Origin: DATBLE01 sp963734065
GTDB taxonomy: Bacteria; Actinomycetota; Thermoleophilia; Gaiellales; Gaiellaceae
NCBI GenBank assembly: GCA_963734065.1
Contig: CAVTFN010000007.1
Span: 186,001 to 250,000, forward strand
Reading direction: 5' to 3'
Length of the DNA: 64,000 bases
Shown here piece by piece: positions 49,181 to 56,816 of this stretch. Numbering within the stretch: position 1 is the stretch's first letter; every line of letters begins with the position of its first letter. A program made the position numbers and the translations under genes. Under the pieces are notes generated by a model that saw nothing but the letters and a program-made list of their open reading frames with translations, had not been told where the DNA came from and did no database searches.

Positions 49181-49207
49181 GGGTCAGACCCCTCCGGGGT
49201 CAGACCC
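49181..49207. repeat. Double GGGTCAGACCC palindrome
   Basis: GGGTCAGACCCC-TCC-GGGGTCAGACCC, ten bases before the stop of the converging NlpC/P60 gene. Second copy of the family at 25931-25957; here the two halves are also direct repeats. Confidence 0.75.
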
Positions 49208-49216
49208 TTGACCCGT

Positions 49217-50230
49217 CTAGAGCCCTGCTTCCGCCAGCGGGCGCCGGGCCCACGCGAAGCGGCTCGAGTACCAGGCCGAGGTGAGGGGCGAGAGCGCCAC
49301 ACCCTGGTCCGAGGACTGGATGAACCAGCCGCCGCCGAGGTAGATGCCCATGTGGTTGATCTGGGCGGGCTTCGACCGCGGGCCGGCCGATCCGAAGAAG
49401 AGGACGTCGCCGGGCTGGACCTTCCCCAGGGCGATCCGTTTGGCCGGAGGCACCTCACCCGCCATCGCGTAGGTCGTCCGGCCGCGGAGGACGCCCGGCA
49501 GCGTGGCGGCGCCGGCGTAGGCCTGGAGCTTGAAGACGCGCCAGACGAACCCCGAGCAGTCGAAGCCGCCGGGAACCGTGGTGCCCGTCCTGAACGGATC
49601 CTGCGGGAGCTCACTCGTCCCGCCCCAGACGTACGGGTAGCCGACGAACGAGACCGCGGTCTGGAGCACGGAGCGCTGGAGGCCGGCGAGCGGCGTGGGC
49701 CTGAAGTTGGCGGCCAGCGACGCGACGGCGTCGAGATCCCCGGTGTGCACGTCGAGGATCCGCGCCGCGGAGTAGGCGGCCTCCGCCCGCGTCGCCACGC
49801 TGTCGGGCCCGAGCTCGAGGAAGTCTTGTGCGGCCGGGTGGTTGACGCGCAGCCCGAGCAGCCGCGCGACCGTCTCGGTGCCGAACGCGCTGGTGGGCAC
49901 CAGGCCGGCCGCCCGGATCGACGCGGTGAACTGACGCGCGACGGGCAAGAGTCCGAGGCCGCGGACGAGCTGGGCGTCGAGCTGGGCGATCGTGACCGGG
50001 ACCGCCGGGTTTGCGACCGGAGTCTGCTGCTTTCCCGTCAGGCCGGCGACGAGGTCACCGAGCTCGCCTGCGGTCAGGGCGTCGTCGGGCCGGAAGGCCG
50101 TCGCCTTCCCACCCATCAGTCCGCGGGCCGTGACGACCTTGATCTGGGCCTGCGCCCACGAGGTCGCCGCCGACGCCGGGGCTGCGAGGACGAGGCCGAG
50201 AACGGCACAGGCGAGGGCGCGGCGGATCAT
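49217..50230 (-). CDS. Secreted NlpC/P60 endopeptidase with SLH-like domains
   Basis: 337 residues. Signal peptide RRALACAVLGLVLAAPASA. Two or three SLH-like repeats follow (GLMGGKATAFRPDDALTAGE; VATRAEAAYSAARIL), probably binding cell-wall polymers. The NlpC/P60 domain occupies the last ~140 residues: VGYPYVWGGTSELP, catalytic Cys in GGFDCSGFVWRVF, and His in QINHMGIYLGGGWFIQSS. It cleaves peptidoglycan stem peptides outside the cell. ATG 50230 has CAGGGGG just upstream. It sits on the opposite strand inside the carboxylase gene group. Confidence 0.9.
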   Translation of the reverse strand: MIRRALACAVLGLVLAAPASAATSWAQAQIKVVTARGLMGGKATAFRPDDALTAGELGDLVAGLTGKQQTPVANPAVPVTIAQLDAQLVRGLGLLPVARQFTASIRAAGLVPTSAFGTETVARLLGLRVNHPAAQDFLELGPDSVATRAEAAYSAARILDVHTGDLDAVASLAANFRPTPLAGLQRSVLQTAVSFVGYPYVWGGTSELPQDPFRTGTTVPGGFDCSGFVWRVFKLQAYAGAATLPGVLRGRTTYAMAGEVPPAKRIALGKVQPGDVLFFGSAGPRSKPAQINHMGIYLGGGWFIQSSDQGVALSPLTSAWYSSRFAWARRPLAEAGL

Positions 50231-50264
50231 CCCCCTGTGTTTCGTCCGTCCGTCCGCGCTCCTT

Positions 50265-50270
50265 TAGGCT
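50265..50270 (+). promoter_or_regulatory. -10-like TAGGCT, leaderless type
   Basis: TAGGCT ends nine bases before GTG 50280. Confidence 0.4.
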
Positions 50271-50279
50271 GAACCGGCC

Positions 50280-50486
50280 GTGTCCTTCGAGATCACCCCT
50301 GCCCCGACCCCGGAGGAACGCGAGGTGCTGTTGCGCGCGCTCACCGCCCGGAACGGCGTAAACAAGCGCTCGAGCCGCTGGTGGGAAGCCGGGATCCGCG
50401 AGGCGATCGACGCCGATCCGGACGAGAACGAGCCCGGTCAGGCGAGCGCGCGCCCGCGCAGCAGCGCCGGCGCGTCGCGGGCGTAG
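50280..50486 (+). CDS. Acyl-CoA carboxylase epsilon subunit-like small protein
   Basis: 68 residues. FEITPAPTPEEREVLLRALT followed by SSRWWEAGIREAIDAD resembles the short actinobacterial ACC epsilon proteins (P-T-P-E-E near the start, W near the end) that hold the alpha-beta complex together. The last ~16 residues are Arg/Ser/Ala-rich and antisense to pgsA, so the natural end may be less important. Position between accD and the alpha subunit supports the call. Short length keeps it tentative. Confidence 0.6.
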   Translation: MSFEITPAPTPEEREVLLRALTARNGVNKRSSRWWEAGIREAIDADPDENEPGQASARPRSSAGASRA

Positions 50487-50983
50487 TCGAGCCCCGAGAC
50501 CCAGGTCAGCACCACCGCGACCAGCAGGCCCCACCAGGCGACCGACGTGCTCCAGGCCCCGGCGACGGCGAAGCCGCCGAGCGCGGCCGCGACCGCCTGC
50601 GACCACGTCTTCAGCTTGCCGAGGTCGCGCGCCTGCAGCACGACCCCGCGCTCGACAGCGGCGAGCCGCAGCCCGGAGACGAGCAGCTCGCGCGCGACGA
50701 TCGCCGCCACCATCCACCCGGGGAACGCGCCTTCGCCGACGAGGACGATCATCGTCGCCAGCACGAGCACCTTGTCGGCGACCGGATCGAGCAGCGAGCC
50801 CAGCGTCGTCGTCCGCCCCTGCCGCCGTGCCAGCCAGCCGTCGATCTGGTCGGTCGCCATCGCGGTGATGAACAGCGCGGTCGCCCAGTACGCGTGGCCG
50901 GGGAAGTCCCAGATGAAGAGGATGACGACGAACGGCGTCGCCACGATCCGCGCAAGCGTCAGCTGGTCGGCCAGGCCGATCAT
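50438..50983 (-). CDS. pgsA: CDP-diacylglycerol-glycerol-3-phosphate 3-phosphatidyltransferase
   Basis: 181 residues with about five membrane segments. The CDP-alcohol phosphotransferase signature is exact: D-G-x2-A-R-x8-G-x3-D-x3-D, within DQIDGWLARRQGRTTTLGSL then LDPVADK. First residues GLADQLTLARIVATPFVVIL are typical. It makes phosphatidylglycerol phosphate in the inner membrane. ATG 50983 has TATTCT seven bases upstream. Divergent from the carboxylase alpha gene with only 21 bases between starts. Confidence 0.92.
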   Translation of the reverse strand: MIGLADQLTLARIVATPFVVILFIWDFPGHAYWATALFITAMATDQIDGWLARRQGRTTTLGSLLDPVADKVLVLATMIVLVGEGAFPGWMVAAIVARELLVSGLRLAAVERGVVLQARDLGKLKTWSQAVAAALGGFAVAGAWSTSVAWWGLLVAVVLTWVSGLDYARDAPALLRGRALA

Positions 50984-50990
50984 TCCGTGG

Positions 50991-50996
50991 AGAATA
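50991..50996 (-). promoter_or_regulatory. -10-like TATTCT, leaderless type
   Basis: TATTCT on the minus strand ends seven bases before ATG 50983 of pgsA. The alpha carboxylase start (51005) is only nine bases away on the other side, so the two promoters must overlap. Confidence 0.5.
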
Positions 50997-51004
50997 CGTC
51001 GCCG

Positions 51005-52786
51005 GTGAGCGCCTTCTCGAAAGTCCTCGTAGCCAACCGCGGCGAGATCGCCATCCGGATCTTCCGGACGCTGCGCGAGCTCGAGATCGAATCGGTGGCC
51101 GTCTACTCGGAGGCGGATCGAGCCGCACTCCACGTCCGTGTCGCCGACGAGGCCTGGCTGCTCGGCGGCGGCCCGCCAGCCGAGAGCTACCTGAACCAGG
51201 AGCGAATCGTTGAGACGGCACTGAAGGCCGGAGCCGAGGCGATCCACCCCGGGTACGGGTTCCTGGCCGAGAACGCGGCGTTCGCCCGCGCCGTCGAGGG
51301 CGCCGGTCTGACCTGGATCGGGCCGCCGCCCGAGGCGATCGAGGCGATGGGCTCGAAGACCGAGGCGCGCGAGCGGATGAAGGCCGCCGGCGTCCCGATC
51401 ATCCCGGGAACGACCGAGCCGGTCGAGACGGCGGCCGAAGTCGTCCGGCTCGGCGCCGAGCTCGGCTGGCCGCTCGCGATCAAGGCCTCCGCGGGCGGCG
51501 GGGGAAAGGGCTTCCGCGTCGTCCGTGAGGGCGACGACGTCGAGCGCGCGCTCGAGACCGCACGCAGGGAGGGCGAGGCCTACTTCTCGAACCCGGCCGT
51601 CTACGTCGAGCGCTATCTCGAGGATCCCCGCCACGTCGAGGTGCAAGTCCTCGCGGACGCCCACGGTGGCGTCATCCACCTGGGCGAGCGCGATTGCACG
51701 ATCCAGCGCCGCCACCAGAAGCTCGTCGAGGAGACGCCCTCGCCCGCGGTCGACGCCGAGCTCCGCGCCCGGATCGGCGCGATCGCCGTCGAGGCCGCCC
51801 GCGCGGTCGGCTACCGCTCCGCCGGAACCGTGGAAGGTTTGCTCGATCGGGACGGCGCCTACTACTTCATGGAGATGAACACGCGCATCCAGGTCGAGCA
51901 CACCGTCACGGAGATGGTCACGGGTCTCGATCTTGTTCGCGAGCAGGTGCTGATCGCGGCAGGAGAGCCGCTATCGCTGCGCCAGGAGGACGTTCGCCTC
52001 GTCGGGCACGCCTTCGAGTGCCGGATCAACGCGGAGGATCCGTCCGCCGGCTTCCGCCCGACTCCCGGGCGGATCGCGGGCTACCGGGAGCCGGGCGGGC
52101 CGGGCGTACGGATCGACTCGGGCGTGGAGGAAGGGTCGGAGATCTCGCCGCTCTACGACCCGATGATCGCCAAGCTGGTGGTGCACGGCGTCGACCGGGA
52201 GCACGCAAGACGGCGGATGCTGCGGGCGCTCGACGAGTACCGCATCGGCGGGATCACCACGCTGCTCGGGTTCCACCGCGCGCTGCTCCGCCACCCGTGC
52301 TTCGTGGAAGCAGGCACCTGTCACGGCGTGGTGGAATCGGAGCAGCTGGCCCAACAGGCAGAGCAGTTGTCGCATGAGACAACGATAGATACAGCTCCGG
52401 ACGGTGGGCTCAGGGAGCGCGTCACTGCTGTCGAGCTCGACGGCCGCCGGTTCGACGTCACCGTGCTCGCCCCGCAGCCGCCGTGGGCCGCGCTCGCCGA
52501 GCGGCGGCGGGAACGCACCGCCGCGCGGGCGGGCGGCGCCGGCGGGCGGGACGCGATCGTCAGCCCGATGCAGGGTACGGTGCTGTCCGTCGAGGTCGAG
52601 GACGGCGACGCGGTGACGGCCGGCCAGGTGATCTGCGTGGTCGAGGCGATGAAGATGGAGAACGAGGTGCATGCGCTGCGCGCCGGCGTCGTCTCCGAGC
52701 TGTCGGTTCGGGCGGGGGAGCCGATCGGAACGGGCCAGGTGATCTGCGTCGTCGAGCCCGAGCAGGAGCCGGATGCCGGAACGTAA
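51005..52786 (+). CDS. accA3: Acyl-CoA carboxylase alpha subunit: biotin carboxylase + carrier
   Basis: 593 residues. Biotin carboxylase: SKVLVANRGEIAIRIFRTLR, IHPGYGFLAENAAFARAV, KASAGGGGKGFRVVREGDDV (ATP), FMEMNTRIQVEHTVTEMVTG, and AFECRINAEDPSAGFRPTPG. A ~70-residue linker leads to the carrier domain with the biotinyl Lys in VVEAMKMENEVHALRAG near residue 554. It carboxylates biotin with ATP and bicarbonate for the AccD partner. GTG 51005 gives the standard start. The stop lies inside the next gene (14-base overlap). Confidence 0.93.
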   Translation: MSAFSKVLVANRGEIAIRIFRTLRELEIESVAVYSEADRAALHVRVADEAWLLGGGPPAESYLNQERIVETALKAGAEAIHPGYGFLAENAAFARAVEGAGLTWIGPPPEAIEAMGSKTEARERMKAAGVPIIPGTTEPVETAAEVVRLGAELGWPLAIKASAGGGGKGFRVVREGDDVERALETARREGEAYFSNPAVYVERYLEDPRHVEVQVLADAHGGVIHLGERDCTIQRRHQKLVEETPSPAVDAELRARIGAIAVEAARAVGYRSAGTVEGLLDRDGAYYFMEMNTRIQVEHTVTEMVTGLDLVREQVLIAAGEPLSLRQEDVRLVGHAFECRINAEDPSAGFRPTPGRIAGYREPGGPGVRIDSGVEEGSEISPLYDPMIAKLVVHGVDREHARRRMLRALDEYRIGGITTLLGFHRALLRHPCFVEAGTCHGVVESEQLAQQAEQLSHETTIDTAPDGGLRERVTAVELDGRRFDVTVLAPQPPWAALAERRRERTAARAGGAGGRDAIVSPMQGTVLSVEVEDGDAVTAGQVICVVEAMKMENEVHALRAGVVSELSVRAGEPIGTGQVICVVEPEQEPDAGT

Positions 52787-53651
52787 CGCCCTGTTCTGCG
52801 CCGAGGTCTCGGTCGAAAACGCGGAGTCGCTGGCCGCCACGGCCAGCCGGGTCGACCACTGGATCCTGGTCGAGTACCGCGGCCTGTGGGGTCACGATGC
52901 CCTTGCCGCGAGCGGTCTCTCACCGGAAGTGAAGGCCCGGCTGGTCGAGCAGCGCGACGCGCAGCGCAACACGAAGCTGCTGTTCCTGCGGCGCCCGCAC
53001 CGGCGCGATCACCCGAGCCTCGCGGTGTTCTGGGGCCGCTCCGCCGGAACCGAGCCGGCGCTCTACCACGCCGAGATCGAGGCCTACGACGAGCTGCTCG
53101 ACCTCGATCTGACCGCTCCGGGCAGCGAGCCGGTGGGCCGTCCGCTGCTGATCGTCTGTACGCACGGCAAGCACGACCGGTGCTGCGCCCGCTACGGCCG
53201 GCCGCTGTACGAGGCGCTCGAGGAGCAGGCCGACGACGGCTGGGTCTGGCAGTCGTCGCACGTCGGCGGCGACCGCTTTGCGGGGAACGTCGTCGTCCTG
53301 CCGGAGGGGCTGTACTTCGGGCGGGTCGAGCCTGCAGACGCCTGGTCGCTGCTCGACGAGTATCTCGCCGGCCGGATCGCCCTCGAGCACTACCGGGGCC
53401 GGTCGGCCCACACCTTCTCCGAGCAGGCCGCCGAGATCGCGATCCGCCGGATGACCGGGCTGAAGGGATTGGCCGAGCTGGAGCTGGTCGACCACGACGG
53501 CGCGCATGTGCGGTTCCGCGCGGGGTCACGCATGTTCGACGTCGGCGTCGTCTACGAGCCTGGCGAGCTGACGTACCTGACGTGCGACGCCGAGACGCTC
53601 AGGCGTCCCCGGCGCTACGCCGTAGAAATCCTTCGCGAATCAGCCGCCTGA
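52773..53651 (+). CDS. Sucrase/ferredoxin-like family protein
   Basis: 292 residues, PF06999 type. The thioredoxin-like ferredoxin core carries LLIVCTHGKHDRCCARYGRP, with the Cys-x7-Cys-Cys pattern of a 2Fe-2S or thiol site, followed by VWQSSHVGGDRFAGNVVVLP, a hallmark of the family. The C-terminal ~60 residues are a small beta domain. Function unknown; family members bind a cluster and are often near redox or carboxylase genes. Overlaps the alpha carboxylase gene by 14 bases and the converging JmjC gene by 53. Confidence 0.82.
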   Translation: MPERNALFCAEVSVENAESLAATASRVDHWILVEYRGLWGHDALAASGLSPEVKARLVEQRDAQRNTKLLFLRRPHRRDHPSLAVFWGRSAGTEPALYHAEIEAYDELLDLDLTAPGSEPVGRPLLIVCTHGKHDRCCARYGRPLYEALEEQADDGWVWQSSHVGGDRFAGNVVVLPEGLYFGRVEPADAWSLLDEYLAGRIALEHYRGRSAHTFSEQAAEIAIRRMTGLKGLAELELVDHDGAHVRFRAGSRMFDVGVVYEPGELTYLTCDAETLRRPRRYAVEILRESAA

Positions 53652-54678
53652 CGAGCACGAGCCGGCCCTCCTCGTCGAGGTTGCCCGGCAGCTCGGCCGC
53701 CGTGAAAGGCCACTCCGACTCGACGATCGCCTCGAGCTCCTCGCGCGCCTGGGCGGGGAACTCGAGGTGCTTGCCTTCGAAAGAGAGTGTCGTCTCCGCG
53801 AGCTCCGCGATCACGGTCGGCCGGCGCTCGAGCGGCGAGTCGACCGTGACCGAATCGAGCTCGCGCACCTCCTCGAGATGCCCGTCGAGGATCGCACGGC
53901 GGCTCGCGACGAACTTCGCCCGTGCCCGCAGCCGGACGTCCTCGGCGTCGAGCCGGGCGGCAAGCCGCGCGACCAGATCGACGTCCGGCTCGCCGTCGCC
54001 GGGCACGGAGCGACGGAACTCGACGTCGTCCTGGCACTCCTCGAGCGCCGCCCGGAACGCGTCGATCCAGGTGTGGTTGTTGACGCCGACCGTGACGTGC
54101 AGGGAGTCGGTGTCCGAGGTGAGCGCGTCGTGCAGCCAGCCGCGGGGGAGATACAGCGTGTCCCCGGCACGCAGTGTGAGCTCGAGCACCATCGGCCCCG
54201 GCTCGCCGAGCGACGACGACCAGCGCTGGGCCTTCAGCGGCAGCTCGAGCAGCGGCTCGTACACGCGCCAGTGCTTCTCGCCGGCGACCTGGAGGACGAA
54301 GACGTCGTGCGTGTCGTGGTGGACGGCGAAGCCCTGTGAGCGTCGGGGCGTGTAGTACGAGTTCGCCTGCACGCCGCTGACGAGCTCCGACTCGAGCTCA
54401 CGGCAGAAGCGTGCGAGCGGAAGCCACGTGTGGTGGAGGGCCTGGAGGACGATCGTCGAGCCGTCCGCGAAAGCCTCCGCGACGCGATCCGGGTCGACGA
54501 CGCCGGTGAACGGCTTCGGCCGCCAGGAGATCTCGCGCGCGTACTGGGCCTCCGAGATCGTCCCGCCCTCCTTGACCAGCCGGAGGCCGGGCGTGCGCAG
54601 CCCGCCGGAGGAGACCAGCCGCTCGACGTCCGCGACCGAGAGGAGATCGTCGAAGCGCCCCTCCTCGGCGCGCGGCAC
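53599..54678 (-). CDS. JmjC/cupin-4 Fe(II)/2-oxoglutarate oxygenase
   Basis: 359 residues from GTG 54678, but the same frame stays open and coding-like upstream to ~54790 (DADEFLAEHWEQRPLAV just before the GTG matches the usual N-terminus of this family), with no ATG, GTG or TTG. Iron motif HxD is GFAVHHDTHDVFVLQVAGEK; the distal His is in TLYLPRGWLHDALTSDT. A winged-helix-like C-terminal part resembles the ribosomal oxygenase family (YcfD), which hydroxylates amino-acid side chains. It follows an Asp-rich repeat peptide, a possible substrate. Confidence 0.82.
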   Translation of the reverse strand: MPRAEEGRFDDLLSVADVERLVSSGGLRTPGLRLVKEGGTISEAQYAREISWRPKPFTGVVDPDRVAEAFADGSTIVLQALHHTWLPLARFCRELESELVSGVQANSYYTPRRSQGFAVHHDTHDVFVLQVAGEKHWRVYEPLLELPLKAQRWSSSLGEPGPMVLELTLRAGDTLYLPRGWLHDALTSDTDSLHVTVGVNNHTWIDAFRAALEECQDDVEFRRSVPGDGEPDVDLVARLAARLDAEDVRLRARAKFVASRRAILDGHLEEVRELDSVTVDSPLERRPTVIAELAETTLSFEGKHLEFPAQAREELEAIVESEWPFTAAELPGNLDEEGRLVLVRRLIREGFLRRSAGDA

Positions 54679-54790
54679 GGCGAGCGGCCGCTGCTCCCAG
54701 TGCTCGGCGAGGAACTCGTCGGCGTCGACCGGCTCGACGCAGCGGGCGAGTGCGCTCGATCCGGAGCCGGCGCCAGACCCGGCGCTCGCT

Positions 54791-55009
54791 CTAGCTGGCT
54801 TCTGCGCCGGCGTCCGAATCGGTGCCGTCCGTGTCGGAGCCGCCGCCGGCGTCGCCGTCCGTGCCGTCGGTGCCGTCGCCGTCGGTGCCGTCGGCGTCGC
54901 CGTCGGTCCCGTCCGTGTCGCCGTCGGTCCCGTCCGCGTCCGTCTCCGCTTCCATCCGCGTGATCCCGCCGGTCTCGATCTCGGCGTCGGCCAGAGTCTG
55001 CTCGGTCAT
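54791..55009 (-). CDS. Asp/Thr/Gly-repeat small peptide, candidate modified-peptide precursor
   Basis: 72 residues. ATG 55009 has AAAGGAGG exactly six bases upstream, one of the strongest ribosome binding sites in the window. The N-terminal ~20 residues (TEQTLADAEIETGGITRMEA) look like a leader. The rest is a low-complexity string of DG, TDG and GD units (for example DGTDGDTDGTDGDADGTDGD) ending AGAEAS. No transmembrane or signal segment. It lies between a DrrAB-type exporter and a JmjC oxygenase on the same strand. The role is unknown: precursor peptide, calcium/metal binder, or N-terminal part of the JmjC protein. Confidence 0.65.
   Translation of the reverse strand: MTEQTLADAEIETGGITRMEAETDADGTDGDTDGTDGDADGTDGDGTDGTDGDAGGGSDTDGTDSDAGAEAS
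54827..54943 (-). repeat. Tandem DNA repeat encoding (T)DG units
   Basis: GACGGCACC/GACGGCGAC-type 9-base units repeat imperfectly through this stretch. Such repeats can change length by slippage and are prone to assembly indels. Confidence 0.75.
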
Positions 55010-55049
55010 TCCGTGCCTCCTTTGCCTGCTCGGGTGCGGTGAGTATTCC

Positions 55050-55823
55050 CTACAGCGTCCGCTCGTAAGCGCGGAAGCACCAGGTCGCCCAGAGGGCGGT
55101 CGCGCCCGAAAGGACGAGCAGGAACACGAGGTAGAGGCCGACCGTGCTCCACGATGTTCCGGGCAACACCACCTCGCGGGCGGCCCGAACGCCCCAGTCC
55201 ATCGGGTTGCCGTGCGCGGCCACGCGCATCCAGTGGGGCATCTGGGACCGCGCGAGCAGGGTGGTCGAGACGAAGAGCAGAGGGAGACCGATGAAGTTGG
55301 CCAGCGCGATCATCGTCGCCTCGCGCCGGGTGAGGAGGGCGATGCCCTGCGAGATGCCCGCGAAGGCGCTGTTGACGAGGATCGCGGCGAGGATCACGAT
55401 CGCCCAGCCGGCCGCGCCGGTGTGCACACGGACGCCGAGCGCGAGCGCCACCACCAGGATGATCACCGCCTGGATCGCCGCGGTCAGCGCCGACCGGACG
55501 ATCTGCGAGAGGACGATTGCGAAGCGGCTGGCCGGCGTTGCCAGCACCCGCTCGACGAACTTGTGGTCGAGGTCGTAGATCATCCCCATGCCGCTCCAGG
55601 TCGCCCCGAAGAACGAGTTCATCACCACGATCGCCGGCGCGAGGAAGGTCACGTACGAGGTCGTCCCGAACCCGCCGAGATGCGTCACGTTCTTGAACAG
55701 CTGGCCGTAGAGGACCAGCCAGACCATCGGTTGGACGAGCAGGAGCACGATCCAGATCGGCTCCCGCATCAGGTTGCGCGCCTGGCGCACGACCATGTAC
55801 CAGGTGTGGCGGAGGACGGTCAC
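55050..55823 (-). CDS. ABC-2 type transporter permease (DrrB-like)
   Basis: 257 residues, six membrane segments. N-terminus MVVRQARNLMREPIWIVLLL and VFLVLPAIVVM-like region TFLAPAIVVMNSFFGATWSG are typical of daunorubicin-type exporters; FVERVLATPASRFAIVLSQI is the conserved cytoplasmic coupling segment. It pairs with the ATPase encoded one base upstream. Drug or lipid/peptide export is likely; the 72-aa peptide gene starts 40 bases after its stop. Confidence 0.88.
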   Translation of the reverse strand: MTVLRHTWYMVVRQARNLMREPIWIVLLLVQPMVWLVLYGQLFKNVTHLGGFGTTSYVTFLAPAIVVMNSFFGATWSGMGMIYDLDHKFVERVLATPASRFAIVLSQIVRSALTAAIQAVIILVVALALGVRVHTGAAGWAIVILAAILVNSAFAGISQGIALLTRREATMIALANFIGLPLLFVSTTLLARSQMPHWMRVAAHGNPMDWGVRAAREVVLPGTSWSTVGLYLVFLLVLSGATALWATWCFRAYERTL

Positions 55824-55824
55824 G

Positions 55825-56781
55825 CTACGCCTCTCCCCGGTCCTCGGCGGCGAAGTCGCGGCCGGTGTAATGGAGGTAGACGTCGTCGAGGGACGGCCGC
55901 GAGAGGCTCACGGACTCGACGCCGATTCCCTCCTGCTCCAGCGCCGACAGGATCCCGGGCAGTGCGCGGTTCCCGTTCTCGACGCGCGAGACCAGGGTCC
56001 GTCCCTCGCCCGTGCTCTCGGGCAACGCGCCGACGCGTTCGAGGATGCGGCGGGCGTCGTCCATGCGGCCGTCCGCCAGCTCGAGGTGCACTGCGTCGCC
56101 GCGGAGCGTCGCCTTCAGCTCGCGCGGCGTTCCCTCGACGACGATCTGGCCGCGGCTGACGATCGCCAGCCGGTCGGCCAGCTCGTCCGCCTCCTCCAGG
56201 TAGTGCGTGGTGAGCAGGATGGTCAGCCGCTCCTGGCGCGCGAGCCGGCCGACCTCGGCCCACATGCCGGCGCGGGCCTCAGGATCGAGGCCGGTGGTCG
56301 GCTCGTCGAGGAAGAGCACCCTCGGGCGATGGACGAGACCGAGGGCGATGTCGAGCCGGCGCCGCATGCCGCCCGAGTACGTCTTGACCACCCGGTCGGC
56401 CGCGTCGGCGATCCCGACGAACTCGAGCAGGTCGGAGACACGGTCGCGCAGCTCCCGGCCGCCCATCCCCTGGACCCGTCCCTGCAGCATCAGGTTCTCG
56501 CGGCCGGTGCCGTTCTGGTCGATGCCCGAGTCCTGTGGCACGTAGCCGATCGCGCGCCGGACCGCGCTCGCCTGACGGCGAACGTCGCGGCCCGCGACCT
56601 CGGCGCGGCCGGCGTCCATCCGGCTCAGCGTGGCGAGGATCCGGACGGTCGTCGACTTGCCCGCACCGTTCGGTCCGAGCAGCCCGAAGACCTCGCCCTC
56701 GCGCACCGAGAACGAGACCCCGTCGAGCGCCTGGACGCCCTTGTACCGCTTCTCGAGCCCGTCGACGACGATCGCGTCCAT
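55825..56781 (-). CDS. ABC transporter ATP-binding protein (DrrA-like)
   Basis: 318 residues. Walker A GLLGPNGAGKSTTVRILATL, Q-loop IGYVPQDSGIDQNGTGRENL, signature YSGGMRRRLDIALGLVHRPR, Walker B VLFLDEPTTGLDPEARAGMW, switch LLTTHYLEEADELADRLAIV. The C-terminal DrrA-type extension (~90 residues) is present. First gene of the exporter-peptide-JmjC set. TACGCT lies six bases before ATG 56781. Confidence 0.92.
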   Translation of the reverse strand: MDAIVVDGLEKRYKGVQALDGVSFSVREGEVFGLLGPNGAGKSTTVRILATLSRMDAGRAEVAGRDVRRQASAVRRAIGYVPQDSGIDQNGTGRENLMLQGRVQGMGGRELRDRVSDLLEFVGIADAADRVVKTYSGGMRRRLDIALGLVHRPRVLFLDEPTTGLDPEARAGMWAEVGRLARQERLTILLTTHYLEEADELADRLAIVSRGQIVVEGTPRELKATLRGDAVHLELADGRMDDARRILERVGALPESTGEGRTLVSRVENGNRALPGILSALEQEGIGVESVSLSRPSLDDVYLHYTGRDFAAEDRGEA

Positions 56782-56787
56782 GTCGCG

Positions 56788-56793
56788 AGCGTA
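56788..56793 (-). promoter_or_regulatory. -10-like TACGCT, leaderless type
   Basis: TACGCT on the minus strand ends six bases before ATG 56781, heading the exporter-peptide-JmjC set. Confidence 0.45.
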
Positions 56794-56804
56794 CCGCTCG
56801 CGGT

Positions 56805-56810
56805 TAGGCT
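56805..56810 (+). promoter_or_regulatory. -10-like TAGGCT, leaderless type
   Basis: TAGGCT ends six bases before GTG 56817, back to back with the ABC promoter. Confidence 0.5.
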
Positions 56811-56816
56811 CACTTC

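Noticed and set aside
54822..56159. Plus-strand frame with Ser/Pro/Val repeats opposite the Asp-rich peptide
   Set aside because: The repeat is the complement of the (T)DG coding repeat. The minus frame has the Shine-Dalgarno and operon context.
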